Shown: positions 57,601 to 63,470 of the stretch, in pieces | Numbering within the stretch: the first letter of the stretch is position 1 | Layout of the letters: each line of letters starts with the position of its first letter | Assembly: GCA_037783415.1 (NCBI GenBank) | Contig: JAZGTN010000003.1 | Location: 642,501 to 706,500, forward strand | From: Leptasterias polaris | Taxonomy: Eukaryota > Echinodermata > Asteroidea > Forcipulatida > Asteriidae | Direction of reading: 5' to 3' | Length of the DNA stretch: 64,000 bases | The notes under the pieces: generated by a model | Told to the model about the DNA's origin: nothing | Databases searched by the model: none | The model's input: only the letters and a program-made list of their open reading frames with translations | Position numbers and translations under genes: made by a program

Positions 57601-58064
57601 TAACTAGGCTTATTTCACATTATTGTAGTTGTACATTATTGTTGCCAAGCATATATACATGACATAAGGCCAAAAAGTAAAGCGGAGATCTCACAGGCCT
57701 GTATTTCACAGAAAAAATTGTTCTAGTATGAAATTCATAATCAATAAGCGTTCAGAATAAAGTTATACAGTGATGTTTTCCATCCATACCAGTCCTGTAT
57801 AATACTTTAAATGTACTCTTGATCATTGTTTACAAACACTATTAAAGGTTAAGGCCTTGATTTCAATCCAAATGTAGACAACACTGAAAAAAAATATGGC
57901 AGGAACAACTCATTTCATACTAATCCTACGCTGTTTTTTTAAACACCTCAGGAATACTGATTCCAAGCAACTGTATCACTGCTGTTCGCAAGTCCCTCTT
58001 AGAAGATGCCACGACTTATGTTGACAACTTTGACGAATCCGCCGAAGTCATTACAATAGACTGA
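23997..58064 (+). CDS. SBNO1: strawberry notch homologue, helicase-like nuclear coregulator
   Basis: Thirty coding exons, all GT-AG with matching phases, give 4269 nt and 1422 residues (human SBNO1 is about 1390). Exons: 23997..24158, 27566..27667, 28758..29213, 30543..30627, 31485..31694, 32248..32332, 34692..34779, 35555..35716, 35911..36046, 36689..36794, 37436..37589, 38317..38499, 39758..39855, 40565..40707, 41418..41642, 42472..42678, 43688..43848, 44363..44494, 46103..46238, 46504..46616, 47146..47217, 48301..48400, 49334..49408, 50140..50286, 51574..51674, 53040..53132, 53611..53715, 54358..54482, 55325..55518, 57952..58064. Strawberry notch proteins join a superfamily 2 helicase-like core to a conserved C-terminal half and act in Notch and other nuclear signalling. 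The start ATG directly follows the acceptor [14 protein letters not shown] just after it matches the family N-terminus. The domain blocks are described separately. Confidence 0.97.
24793..24812. repeat. poly-C tract
   Basis: About 20 consecutive C residues in SBNO1 intron 1, after a CT-rich stretch. Its exact length is likely to be error-prone. Confidence 0.9.
26045..27320. mobile_element. probable mobile element with internal tandem repeats
   Basis: The left end (GAACAG ... GGCGAGCTGC) and right end (GCAGCTCGCC ... CTGTTC) carry a shared 10-mer in inverted order. A GTCCGTCCGTCTG microsatellite follows the left end (26128..26163). The block GCCAAAATGTGGTTGGATCC occurs on both sides of the 64-bp array (near 26204 and 26588). 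The boundaries and class are uncertain. Confidence 0.4.
26230..26553. repeat. 64-bp tandem repeat, about five copies
   Basis: The phrase GGGTACAGTATTACC recurs at 26266, 26330, 26394 and 26458, and as a variant at 26512 after a 10-bp deletion. Units also share AAATTAAACAGCTTCC. Non-coding, in SBNO1 intron 1. Confidence 0.9.
28018..28460. repeat. fragment of the transposon at 55613..56799
   Basis: Shares a long colinear stretch with about 56015..56440, including GTGTGCCGCACGCCTG and CAAAGTTCATTGA, but lacks the CAGTGTTCTCCACA ends. It appears to be a truncated or end-eroded copy in SBNO1 intron 2. Confidence 0.75.
29403..29757. mobile_element. TTAA-flanked MITE, family AGGGTGTGTACAAC, full copy
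   Basis: Ends TTAAAGGGTGTGTACAACAT / ATGTTGTACACACCCTTTAA, nearly perfect inverted repeats of about 26 bp. Lies in SBNO1 intron 3. A shorter copy in the opposite orientation is 500 bp downstream. Confidence 0.85.
30260..30451. mobile_element. TTAA-flanked MITE, internally deleted copy
   Basis: Same inverted ends as the element at 29403..29757 but about 190 bp long and in the opposite orientation (its right end matches that element's left end). The middle is deleted. Confidence 0.85.
31265..31345. repeat. (AAT)n and retroposon-tail-like fragment
   Basis: A short (AAT)n run followed by GGGATTTATAGAGTGCC and AAGCGCTCTACAGT, a pattern also seen near 52265. Probably a SINE tail. Confidence 0.5.
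31485..37589 (+). CDS. SBNO1: SBNO1 exons 5-11: ATPase core (helicase N-terminal half)
   Basis: Residues about 269-582. Exon 5 holds [16 protein letters not shown] and [20 protein letters not shown] (Q-motif-like region). The Walker A loop is split between exons 5 and 6: [16 protein letters not shown], near residue 340. Exons 7-8 contain [14 protein letters not shown] and [15 protein letters not shown]. Exon 9 opens with motif [11 protein letters not shown] (Asp454-His457), and ends with motif III-like YCSATG. Exons 10-11 carry [17 protein letters not shown] and [16 protein letters not shown]. All catalytic motifs of the family are present, so the protein should be active if the vertebrate one is. 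Exon 9 to 10 joins as CSATG|ASEP, matching the family. Confidence 0.96.
32400..32800 (+). repeat. tRNA-derived SINE, tandem or dimeric copies
   Basis: The tRNA-like head (GAGCGGTCTAGTGC ... GTTTTAGTCCC) is followed by the SINE body motif GTGTGTCTTTAAGCAAGAC, then a second body copy (ATGTGTCCTTAAGCAAGACA) about 160 bp on. Both carry CTTCATTCCTTCG and TTGTGTTGT phrases found in the full-length SINE at 52320..52666. Confidence 0.75.
32836..34287. mobile_element. non-autonomous Tc1/mariner-like element
   Basis: Terminal inverted repeats CAGTGATGATTTCGAGGAAG / CTTCCTCGCAATCATCACTG (about 26 bp, one mismatch in this stretch) are flanked by TA on both sides (32834..32835 and 34288..34289). CAGTG ends with a TA duplication are typical of the IS630/Tc1/mariner group. 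No transposase frame. Internally a block with AATTCCCGTCCCGTAATTTG is duplicated (about 33790..33915 and 33950..34075), and a GCTCGAACTC microsatellite lies at 34140..34203. Confidence 0.8.
33795..34075. repeat. internal tandem duplication within the Tc1/mariner-like element
   Basis: The phrases GTAGAATTTCCCGCCCGTAT, TTTAAGCACCTGCTCTGTAG and CCCGTCCCGTAATTTG occur twice in the same order, about 180 bp apart. CCCGCCC-type spacers separate them. Confidence 0.75.
34874..35096. mobile_element. MITE, family GGGCCCAATTTCAT
   Basis: Ends GGGGCCAATTTCATGGC / GCCGTGAAATTAGGCC. Internal GTAAGCAAAG and GTAAGCAGAG motifs lie near the two ends. In SBNO1 intron 7. Confidence 0.75.
35097..35408 (+). repeat. 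tRNA-derived SINE, diverged
   Basis: B-box-like GGATTCGAATCC and the body motif TGTGTCCTTGAGCAAGAC, then AAATAGATGGCCCAGTGACT and a (TTA)n end. The tail is shared with a fragment at about 46360..46475. Confidence 0.6.
36241..36405 (+). repeat. intron duplication, copy 1
   Basis: Beginning AGTTTGTCTCCCTCCATTAC, this block recurs at 40207..40371 in the same orientation, without indels (constant offset of 3966 bp). I see one difference in about the first 140 bp. Weaker similarity extends some 20 bp upstream. Lies in SBNO1 intron 9. Confidence 0.9.
36432..36548. mobile_element. MITE, family GGGCCCAATTTCAT, short copy
   Basis: Ends GGGCCCAATTTCATGGCTCT / AGAGCCATGAAATTGGCCC, about 117 bp, in SBNO1 intron 9 just after the duplicated block. 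Confidence 0.8.
37015..37388 (+). repeat. tRNA-derived SINE
   Basis: Head with GTTCGAGTCCGGGC (B-box-like), body TGTGTCCTTGAGCAAGATAC and CGTAGGTCCAATGTGTTGTG, ending near a TATAAGAACCCACTATCATT tail. It sits directly before exon 11; its 3' end is about 45 bp from the acceptor. Confidence 0.7.
37646..37769. mobile_element. MITE with TAGACCCCTTGCAT ends
   Basis: Left end TAGACCCCTTGCATATG, right end TTATGCAAAGGGTCTA. A second member is at 39555..39729, so a family. TA at the very ends may be the target duplication. Confidence 0.75.
38317..40707 (+). CDS. SBNO1: SBNO1 exons 12-14: linker of the helicase core
   Basis: Residues 583 to about 723. Exon 12 encodes the conserved [20 protein letters not shown] and [17 protein letters not shown]. 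Exon 13 encodes [20 protein letters not shown] and [10 protein letters not shown], which belong to the start of the second helicase lobe. Exon 14 has [14 protein letters not shown], then a Ser-rich, basic stretch (RGAKRKR) that may be a nuclear localisation signal. The intron before exon 13 contains two MITEs. Confidence 0.95.
38664..38697. repeat. GATTGCT heptamer microsatellite
   Basis: Four to five copies of a GATTGCT unit in SBNO1 intron 12, followed by GATTGGTC. Confidence 0.9.
39135..39470. mobile_element. decayed MITE, family AGGGTGTGTACAAC
   Basis: Left end TTAAAGGGTATGCACAATAT and an interior similar to 29403..29757 (TTTCACAGGTTTGTCATTTC, GATACTGGTCTTTGAC). The right end (GCTAATGTTGCCCAGGTGC) is strongly diverged. 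Confidence 0.6.
39555..39729. mobile_element. MITE with TAGACCCCTTGCAT ends
   Basis: Left end TAGACCCCTTGCATATG, right end ATGCAAGGGGTCTA, followed by TA. An internal 26-bp block AAAAAGCGCCCTCACT is duplicated. Ends about 28 bp before exon 13. Confidence 0.8.
40207..40371 (+). repeat. intron duplication, copy 2
   Basis: Second copy of the block at 36241..36405, here in SBNO1 intron 13. The right-hand end of the block diverges after ATTGTCC. Confidence 0.9.
41418..42678 (+). CDS. SBNO1: SBNO1 exons 15-16: acidic and lysine-rich insert
   Basis: Residues about 724-867. Exon 15 is Ser/Asp/Glu-rich ([16 protein letters not shown]) and ends in the conserved [12 protein letters not shown]. Exon 16 begins [11 protein letters not shown] and continues into a Lys run ([11 protein letters not shown]), a likely nuclear localisation signal, then a helix rich in small residues. 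Vertebrate SBNO1 has the same order of an acidic stretch, DDFNPF and a Lys run at this place. The region is low in complexity, so short gaps against relatives are expected. Its role is presumably as a flexible linker or interaction segment between the two helicase lobes. Confidence 0.93.
41684..41917. mobile_element. palindromic MITE with two CACGTG sites
   Basis: Inverted arms of more than 85 bp start AATAGACACAATCGGCGAC and end with the complement. Each arm includes an exact GTCACGTGAC (41707..41716 and 41885..41894) and TGTAAACAAACCAAGCAAGC. The element starts about 40 bp after the exon 15 donor. Flanking or terminal TA is present. Non-coding. Confidence 0.85.
43085..43575. repeat. two SINE copies in opposite orientation
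   Basis: The first part (about 43110..43275) reads as a minus-strand SINE body (TTACACAACACAGAGGACCT). The second (about 43310..43475) has the same body on the plus strand (TGTGTGTTGTGTAACGC, CTTGTAAACCC). A tRNA-like head with a B box (GACTTGAACCCAC, minus strand) closes the block at 43490..43575. Confidence 0.7.
43688..47217 (+). CDS. SBNO1: SBNO1 exons 17-21: helicase C-terminal lobe
   Basis: Residues about 868-1072. Exon 17 carries [18 protein letters not shown] and [19 protein letters not shown]. Exon 18 begins [20 protein letters not shown] and ends FMDGEK. Exon 19 encodes [18 protein letters not shown] and [20 protein letters not shown]. Exon 20 provides motif [10 protein letters not shown] (arginines 1012 and 1015), followed by [18 protein letters not shown]. 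Exon 21 encodes [20 protein letters not shown]. These are the most conserved blocks of the family. The exon 18 donor is followed by a possible read-through of CCCAAGCC-rich intron sequence, which I treat as intron because exon 19 joins in frame. Confidence 0.96.
44655..44755. repeat. CCCAAGCC-rich low-complexity stretch
   Basis: CCCAAGCCC and GGTACCAAG phrases recur irregularly. A complementary GCTTGGGCTTGG stretch lies just upstream (44585..44600), and a similar GGCTTGGGCTTGGG run lies at 29240..29265. Confidence 0.7.
45011..45990. mobile_element. non-autonomous DNA transposon with ATATATACAGACC ends
   Basis: Left end ATATATATACAGACCTTCGT and right end ACGAAGGTCTGTATATATAT are inverted repeats of about 24 bp. 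The subterminal regions differ: GAGCTCC-rich on the left, GAGCGCGATCGCGCTCC palindromes on the right. About 980 bp, no transposase frame, in SBNO1 intron 18. Confidence 0.8.
46251..46271. repeat. poly-C tract next to exon 19 donor
   Basis: 21 consecutive C residues beginning 13 nt after the end of exon 19. Another C-rich run (CCCCCCTCCCCC-like) is at about 46743..46756 and 46806..46815. Confidence 0.9.
46360..46480 (+). repeat. SINE 3' fragment
   Basis: AAATAAATGGCCCAGTGACTG and a TTATTATTATC tail match the end of the SINE at 35097..35408. It ends close to exon 20. Confidence 0.55.
47240..47372. mobile_element. palindromic MITE
   Basis: Inverted arms: GAGATATGGCGGACACTATA with CACTGTTAGGTTTGGGT on the left, and the complement of each in reverse order on the right, up to CCATACCTCAGAAAG. 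About 130 bp, directly abutting the next inverted-repeat element. Confidence 0.7.
47374..48032. mobile_element. inverted-repeat transposon with TACCACAGTAA ends
   Basis: Left CCACAGTAATAGATTGTGAA pairs with right TTCACAATCTGTTACAGTGG. The similarity goes on through ACCAATCATGTCATGTGAT / ATCACGTGATTGGT. TA at both edges suggests a Tc1/mariner-type target. Inside is a second perfect-looking palindrome, ACAATTGTTGCACGCTGTGA / TCACAGCGTGCAACAATTGT (about 47439..47579). No coding capacity. Confidence 0.75.
47688..48155. repeat. inverted repeat of about 95 bp arms
   Basis: The left arm at about 47688..47785 (ACGAGGCGCTGGAAATCG ... GGGATACATCACTCATGTT) is repeated inverted at about 48060..48155. 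The right arm lies outside the transposon at 47374..48032, so the two structures overlap rather than nest cleanly. Confidence 0.7.
48301..58064 (+). CDS. SBNO1: SBNO1 exons 22-30: conserved C-terminal half
   Basis: Residues about 1073-1422. Exon 22 starts [20 protein letters not shown]. Exons 23-24 encode [20 protein letters not shown] and the highly conserved [18 protein letters not shown]. Exons 25-26 contain [10 protein letters not shown] and [19 protein letters not shown]. Exons 27-28 carry NKKTAILVK and the [17 protein letters not shown] segment. Exon 29 holds [20 protein letters not shown] and [16 protein letters not shown]. Exon 30 gives GILIPSNC, then a short divergent tail ending VITID before the TGA at 58062. 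Vertebrate SBNO1 continues somewhat differently after the IPSNC-like block, so the last 25 residues are lineage-specific. The 3' part of exon 28 is repeated in its intron. Confidence 0.96.
51073..51243. mobile_element. MITE, family GGGCCCAATTTCAT
   Basis: Ends GGGCCCAATTTCATAGAGCT / AGCTCTATGAAATTGGG. Internal AGTAGCTAAG and TTGTTAAGCA motifs are typical of this family in the window. In SBNO1 intron 24. Confidence 0.85.
52320..52666 (-). repeat. tRNA-derived SINE, near full length
   Basis: Read on the minus strand: a tRNA-like head with A box (TGGCCGAGTGGATAAGAGC) and B box (GGTTCGAATCC), probably from a long-variable-arm tRNA. Then comes the body (TGTCCTTAAGCAAGACACTT, ACGTAAAGCCGTAGGTCC), and a tail through TTGTAAACCATTACATGGTG. 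It is the reference copy for fragments at 32400, 37015 and 43085. The body motif is widely shared among animal SINEs. Confidence 0.85.
53746..53946. mobile_element. MITE, family GGGCCCAATTTCAT
   Basis: Left end diverged (CCCACTTTTATAGAGATGC), right end AGCTCTATGAAATTGGTGGG. Internal AAGCAGAAAATAGTGCTTAA. In SBNO1 intron 27, directly before the SINE insertion. Confidence 0.65.
53953..54264 (+). mobile_element. tRNA-derived SINE insertion with 16-bp target-site duplication
   Basis: The 16-mer TACATCCATATATTAT flanks the insert at 53953..53968 and 54249..54264. Inside, an A box (TGGTCTAGTGG, from 54063) and a B box (GGTTCGAATCC, about 54108..54118) are intact, but acceptor and T stems do not pair, so this is not a functional tRNA gene. 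The tail has a duplicated 40-mer (ACAGTGCTTAAACACATCGG). The tRNA part starts about 90 bp inside the insert, so 5' sequence was co-mobilised or the family has a composite head. Confidence 0.8.
54431..54712. repeat. 92-bp tandem triplication spanning the exon 28 5' splice site
   Basis: Exactly three 92-bp periods plus a 6-bp TTTGGG end. Each unit holds the last 52 bp of SBNO1 exon 28, the donor (TG|gtaaga) and 40 bp of intron. The copies are nearly identical (A/T difference at the unit junction). Only the first copy is joined to the exon. Use of donor 2 or 3 would run into TAA right after Trp1320, so the first donor must be used for the full protein. Confidence 0.95.
54796..55278. mobile_element. 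MITE, family GGGCCCAATTTCAT, with nested element
   Basis: Ends GGCCCAATTTCATAGAGCAG / GCTGTATGAAATTGGGCCC. The core is interrupted by a second element at 54816..55110. Confidence 0.75.
54816..55110. mobile_element. nested MITE with TTAGAGACC ends
   Basis: Left TTAACTTTTTAGAGACCATA, right GAACGGTCTCTAAAGGGTTAA. A relative is at 62450..62699 (shared GAATTGACATTTTCCAATG and AACATAGAATGTACAATTCT). Both relatives carry TTAA at their edges. Confidence 0.7.
55613..56799. mobile_element. non-autonomous DNA transposon with CAGTGTTCTCCACA ends
   Basis: Ends CAGTGTTCTCCACA / TGTGGAGAACACTG, with GCCGCCCTCCCAAAG-type sequence inside both. AAGTG lies directly outside both ends (55608..55612 and 56800..56804), a candidate 5-bp target duplication. 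The interior matches 28018..28460. About 1.2 kb, no transposase frame, in SBNO1 intron 29. Confidence 0.8.
57125..57452. repeat. 41-bp tandem repeat, eight copies
   Basis: TGTAAACACATTGTCCTTAA begins at 57125 and every 41 bp to 57412. Copies 1 and 3 have TCTTTAA instead of TCCTTAA; the others look identical. In SBNO1 intron 29, non-coding. Confidence 0.95.
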
Positions 58065-58694
58065 GTGGCTACTAAGAATCCACTGTAGATGGCTATGAGA
58101 TCAGGACACTGATGCATCCACACCACAAAACACTGCATTGTCTAAGCTGAATATACTGTTCCAGGTTAGCGGCCTAATTTGAGATGGAGGACCCACTGTA
58201 CACAATCATCAAACAAGAGACGCATTAATACCTTGCAAGGAACACCACAAAACACCCCATCGGCTTGCTGTATGTGTTAACTTGTAGCTGTCTCTGGAGT
58301 GTCCTTTCCGGGTGTGAACATTGAGGGCAGTGTTTTGATGGCTTTGCAGTAACGACCTTTGGCAGCAGTGAGATCACAAAGGCACTGACATTGGAACACT
58401 ACACACCACATCTGTTCATCTTTCTTTGAACAAGTCCTTGAGTGACCACCTTTCTGTGTAGTAGCCTGTGAGGGCGCTGTTTTTAATTTGCTGCTATTTA
58501 TTAAGCAACGTTAGGGCGTGACCTTAAGCCTACCACATGTGATGATCTTTCTTGCTGTCCGACATCCCGGAGGAATTATTTGCTCATTGCCTTGGAAGTT
58601 GAGGGTGCTGTTTTCAGTTCATTTAACCTCCCCACAATACACTTGCTGTCTGCACTGGAGCTTAAATAGCATATTTAAATGTAAAACATGGGAC
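58065..58694 (+). other. SBNO1: SBNO1 3' UTR (inferred)
   Basis: Follows the TGA at 58062..58064. No further exon is seen and no AATAAA occurs in the first kilobase; the first clear candidate is at about 59399. The UTR may therefore be long and include the MITEs listed next. Confidence 0.5.
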
Positions 58695-59048
58695 TTGGGT
58701 CCAACTTCATAGAGCTCTGAAGGAGAACAAACTGCTAAGCACTGAAAAGCCTTGCTTAGCAGAAACAAATTACCAGCCAAAGTATGGTATAACTGGTGCC
58801 AGGCTAATTTTTGCTTTCCAACTGAAATTGGTTAGCAATATCTTGTGCTTAATAGTTTTATGAAATCGGGCTCTGTAGCCAATTTCATAGATCTGCTTAA
58901 GCTCAACAAAATTATGCCTAACAATTGAGGATTACCTGCCAAAATACCATGGTCATGTACATGTACATCTGTGACTGGTATCCTGCTAATGTTTACCTAC
59001 CAGAAAATTGTTAAGCAATAGTTTCTGCTTAAACAGCTCTATGAAACC
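58695..59048. mobile_element. two GGGCCCAATTTCAT-family MITEs in tandem
   Basis: Copy 1 is about 58695..58872 (TTGGGTCCAACTTCATAGAG to TTTTATGAAATCGGGCTC); copy 2 is about 58876..59048 (AGCCAATTTCATAGATCTGC to AGCTCTATGAAACC). Both contain AGCACTGAAA/TTAAGCA-type internal motifs. Confidence 0.7.
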
Positions 59049-59924
59049 AAATTTCAAGCTTTGCCATGTATAAAAAAAAATTATGTTTACTTACCCAGAG
59101 GTAGTCCAAATTTTGGTCTTTGATTTTTAGTTTTTGTTTTATATTGTTTCTGTGACATATATCAAGGCTGTACAAATATCGTACATTATTTATACATAAA
59201 AGTATTGGTTGTGTTCCCCTTATCAAATCTTGAGTTTTAGTTTACATTTTTCACATTTTAATATTTTATATTCATTTCCTTTTAGTTAAGCCTTGATAAA
59301 TGTCTATCTTTGCCACAATAAGTTTTCAATCTGCGTTATGTTTAATACTTTTCCCGAGAAGAGATTTGGAAAAGAGGCAATTTTTTGGCTAGAGAAAGAA
59401 ATAAAGAAAGATAGCTGTTGTAAAGATTAATGCAACAAGTTTAAATCCTCAGCCATCGTTATGACAATTTTGGCGCAGTTAAAGAAAGTTAGTATGGTGC
59501 TGTTGTCATGCTGATGTTTTGCATACTTTATTGAGTTGGGTTGATATTTATTTTTTCAAAGGAATGGTTCAAAATTGTGTTTTGGATGTAATTGTTTATT
59601 CCAATCATCTGAATAGGATAATATTTGTAAAGATTCCCAAGGTTTTGTATGATGGAGGAATGCTGTGGGCTAGCAGTGCACTATTTTGTGGTAATTTCGC
59701 TGTGTCTGATCTTGAGTTGTCATCAGAGACTTCTATCAAACTTCACACTTATGACCAATTTATAATTTTAAAAAATATAAACGATAAAAAGTCAAATTAG
59801 TTTGAGTGATTTCGTTCAAGTTGATTTTTATCAAATACTTAAATTCAAGTAACTCAACCACAATGGAACCTGACTGGGTAAATTCTAATCCATTTTGGGG
59901 TGAGCAAAGAAAAATTGACTAGAA

Positions 59925-60060
59925 CAGGATTTGAACCTGCAACCTACGGACTAACAGGCAGGCACTCTACCAGCTGAGGTATCTAGCCCTAGACAGCTCA
60001 GTTGGTGGAGTGCTGGCATTTTAGGTCAGAGGTCGCAGGTCCAAATCCAGCCTCAAAGTT
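59925..60060. repeat. two tRNA-like fragments in divergent orientation
   Basis: 59930..59990 reads on the minus strand as a tRNA-like unit (A box TACCTCAGCTGG, B box GGTTCAAATCC). 59993..60055 reads on the plus strand (CAGCTCAGTTGGTGGAGTG, GGTCCAAATCCAG). Stems are incomplete, so these are pseudogenes or SINE heads rather than active tRNA genes. Confidence 0.55.
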
Positions 60061-60417
60061 AAATACTTTAATTCATGAAAGAGAAAAAGCTCAAAAATCA
60101 TAGTTACAAATAATTCTTAAGATCCCGATGAGTAGAAAGTTTTTGTTTGCTGCTGATAATCTGTTCTGAAATGTTATGCTTAATTCAGGAACCCAGCTTA
60201 ACAAACTGAATCAATTTATTTGTGGTTTGCCTTTCATCAACAAAGTTTAAGTGTTTGGATTGGTCAGACAACAATTACTTGGGAATACTTTCCAGAAAAA
60301 TAAGGTACCAAGGTACCAACTACCAGACACAAATGGTACATGTGACATGGTATTTTGGCTGGTAATCTTATTCTGGTATTAAAGCATCTCCAGGAAATTT
60401 GGGGTGATAACTGTGTT

Positions 60418-60545
60418 TCAACGCCCCTATGTTTTGATAACCCCTCGGGATGTAAATGCTAGGGTTAGGGTGAGGGTGAGGGTTCGGAATTCAGACTAGG
60501 AACATACATTTGTAAGGGGGTCAGAACATAGAGGATAGAGGTGTT
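60418..60545. mobile_element. short MITE with CCCTATGTT ends
   Basis: Left GCCCCTATGTTTTGATAACC, right GGGGGTCAGAACATAGAGG. The middle has a TAGGGTTAGGGTGAGGG stretch that recalls telomere repeats but is only about 22 bp. Confidence 0.55.
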
Positions 60546-61000
60546 GGCCAAGGTCAGTGGCTAAGACATACTCTCCAGAGTACAAAGGTTACGTGATTTT
60601 CCACAAGAGCTATCGTTGTATCATTCTAAGCTTAACAAAATTAAACAAACCGAAAAGTAATTTTCGTGATGCACAAATGCGTCATTCAGTTCACAGCATT
60701 ATAATTTGTTTAATAGCAAAAGTTGCAAAGTTTCATTTTGTTTATATTGTTGCTCTTGTCAGAGTTGGAAAGGAATCGGTTATTACAAACTAAAATAGTG
60801 TATTTAGCTATATATTTTTTATAGTATTCCTACATAATTGTTTGTATGTATGCATCGTTTTTGTTGAAAAAACAAATGAAAATATTCTTAGCCGTTTTAA
60901 GAGCAACGCTCGATGGAATGTGATCGGGGAAATCTCTTGACTTGATGGAGTTATTCTGTGTGTATTAAACTAAAAATAAAAGTGAACTCTCTCCAATAGT

Positions 61001-61090
61001 GCAAAAACAAGTTAGTGGCCTGACATTTGGACCCTAGCGGATTCTTTCTGCTAGGGTCAAAACGTCTGGCCACTAACTAATTTTTGCATT
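61001..61090. mobile_element. 90-bp palindromic element
   Basis: Left GTTAGTGGCCTGACATTTGG ... CCCTAGC pairs with right GCTAGGGTC ... CTGGCCACTAAC, with AATGCAAAAA-like outer ends. It could fold into a near-complete hairpin. Confidence 0.75.
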
Positions 61091-62449
61091 TATACCATAG
61101 GTCCTTTTGGTTCATAAGCAGTTTGCAACAGCTAATTCTATATTCTCTCCAACAGTGTCTACATACAGAAGTAAGCTTAGACTAAAGTGGACAGAGCTAT
61201 TTGATTCGATTCTTTTGAAACAATCTCCTTTGTTTCTTCCAAAAGAAAACATTTCACCATGTGAAAGGTTTTCCCAAGACTCTTCACACATTTCATGGAA
61301 TCACCAAAAAGTTTTGATTTGCAAATTAAGTTTCATACCTGCATATGAAATTGCACATGGTTTCAAATCCCCATATGGTACAATAATGGTACAATAATGC
61401 TTGGCATAATTGTTTACTTGTATCTGTATGTATTTGTATCTGGTCTGCTATCCCAGGAACAAACCATTGCAAACATACATTTAAAGCACCTTTACTCGTT
61501 GCCGAATATAAAGTGGCCTGAAACCATTTTCACAATTCATATAATCTGTATTGTTCCCTGTCTACCACTTTGAATTAAGCCTCCTTTTCACCTCAATTGA
61601 TTTAGTTGTAGAAATCAAGGTGGCTATTCGTCCATATGCAAAGTTAAAGACATGATACATAAATAGATTTTGAAAGAGGTTATCCATTCCAATCGGTGTA
61701 CATGCCAACTCAATTTCAGTTGTTGATGTAATTATAAAGAGCATGCGCACATTTTCCAAGAAGAATTTTGTTACCGGTACGGTAAGTTTGCTGCCACCTA
61801 ATGTCCCAAATGTCTCCCATTGCAACTGATATCAAGCTTTGAAATAACAAAGCTTAACATGTGTGTGTTTTACACCTTCAAAGTCTTGGTGACCATCGCT
61901 TTTCAATAAGGGTTTACACAAAGTTAGTTATCAAGACTTTAGTTTACTCAATTTCATAGAAATGTTAAGCTTGATTTAGTTGTGTTTAGCAGAAACTGGT
62001 CGCCAGTAAACATGCAGTACAAATTGTCTGGACTGTTTAGCAAACATAGCTGTTCAAGGTGCCATCTGGATGTGCTCTCCCAAAACAATTCCGACATTTG
62101 AACTTACTTTTGGTTCAACCTAACAAAGCCCAAAACATTCACAGTTGTCCAAAGTGGGCACACAATCTTATGTTGAGCTCACTGCTAAGCAGTTGTGAGA
62201 GAGAGTTCATCGAAAGGTCTATAGTGTTTTTATACAAAGAGATCTAGTTAGCAGTTATTTCTTTCTATTTATTTGTACCAATTGGCCCAAAAGAAGAATT
62301 TTGTTTATTACCTTTAATTATGTTTGAAATCAAAGGATGTTACATCACATTGGTGGTCGTCATGACAATAAAATATGGTGATGGCAAAATGTGGATCATA
62401 AATGTTGTACTGTCACTGTTTGTTTTATTCATGTTATTTTTAATAATGT

Positions 62450-62699
62450 TTAATCCTTAGAGTCCGTAGCGGCCGCCAGAAAGGGCTCAACCAAGGTGGT
62501 AAAAGAAAAGGCAGGATCGAATTGACATTTTCCAATGTTTCCAATGTAAACATAGAATGTACAATTCTAAACCAAACCATGTATTTTTGTTTCTTTACAC
62601 TACATTTTTCCTGAAAATAATGGTGCAAAAAATCAAGACTAGCAATGTCTGGGTGTATGTTGATGGTTTTACAGAAATGAATGGTCTCTTAAGGGTTAA
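62450..62699. mobile_element. MITE with TTAGAG ends
   Basis: Left TTAATCCTTAGAGTCCGTAG, right TCTCTTAAGGGTTAA. Relative of the nested element at 54816..55110. Confidence 0.65.
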
Positions 62700-62874
62700 G
62701 TAATAAACCACAAGGGGTTTATAAATACTTGATATTTAATGTTTTGAAAAGAAACGTCCAATTCCCAGTGATGTGTACCTCTCCCACTGCTTCCCAGGTT
62801 GTTACCGTAAACTTGGGTATGGCTTCTGACTTTTACAAAGATATTGACAAAATAGGGGAGACTGCCACCGTTAG

Positions 62875-62945
62875 GGCTAAATAGCTCAGTTGGAAGAGCG
62901 CCGTCATGTTAATCCGGAGATCGCAGGTTCAAGTCTTTTATTCAA
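62875..62945 (+). repeat. tRNA-like fragment
   Basis: A box TAGCTCAGTTGG and B-box-like GGTTCAAGTC, with an Asn-type (GTT) anticodon-loop-like region between. Acceptor and T stems do not close, so it is probably a tRNA pseudogene or SINE head. Confidence 0.5.
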
Positions 62946-63009
62946 CCCCAAAAATCAATGTTTAAAAAAAATATATACGTTTTTGTTTTTTGACTTTCAT
63001 GAAGTTATT

Positions 63010-63470
63010 TGAAGGTACTGTGCACAACATTGGTATGAACCAACAAATAAATGTTACAGCTTTGCAGAAAACACTACCTACATAGTTGGTATAAAGATGG
63101 TCATCATGGTGGAAAACTTCCCTTGAACCATTTTTGCCTGAAATGCTTTAGTTTTGAGAAATGAGTCAATTAGTTTTGATCTTCCACGACAAAAACTCCA
63201 TGTTCTAAAACAGTTAAATCATCTAGGTTTTTCCCACTAATATTTTTATTTGACTCCAATGAATTCAAGGAATGAGCTTAAAGGTATGATATACTTTTGG
63301 TAATTGTCAAAGACCAGTATCACTTTAGTTAATATTCCAACATGTGAATACAAACACAAACCTGTGGAAATTTTGGCTTAATTGTTCATCATGGTTTCAA
63401 TAATGAAGAAAAAGGTCAGGTCCCATGTTCAATCACTGCAAATCATAGTGATGATTGCTATTTCATATAG
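63010..63470. repeat. decayed TTAA-type MITE fragments
   Basis: AAGGTACTGTGCACAACATTGG (about 63013) resembles the AGGGTGTGTACAAC family start, and TTAAAGGTATGATATACTTTTG with GTAATTGTCAAAGACCAG (about 63278) resembles the family at 19949. No matching right ends are clear. Confidence 0.45.

Noticed and set aside
60462..60484. Telomere-like TAGGGTTAGGG stretch
   Set aside because: Only about 22 bp and degenerate, in the centre of a short MITE, so not an interstitial telomere tract.
62875..62945. Possible tRNA-Asn gene
   Set aside because: The anticodon region fits, but the T arm and acceptor stem cannot be closed.
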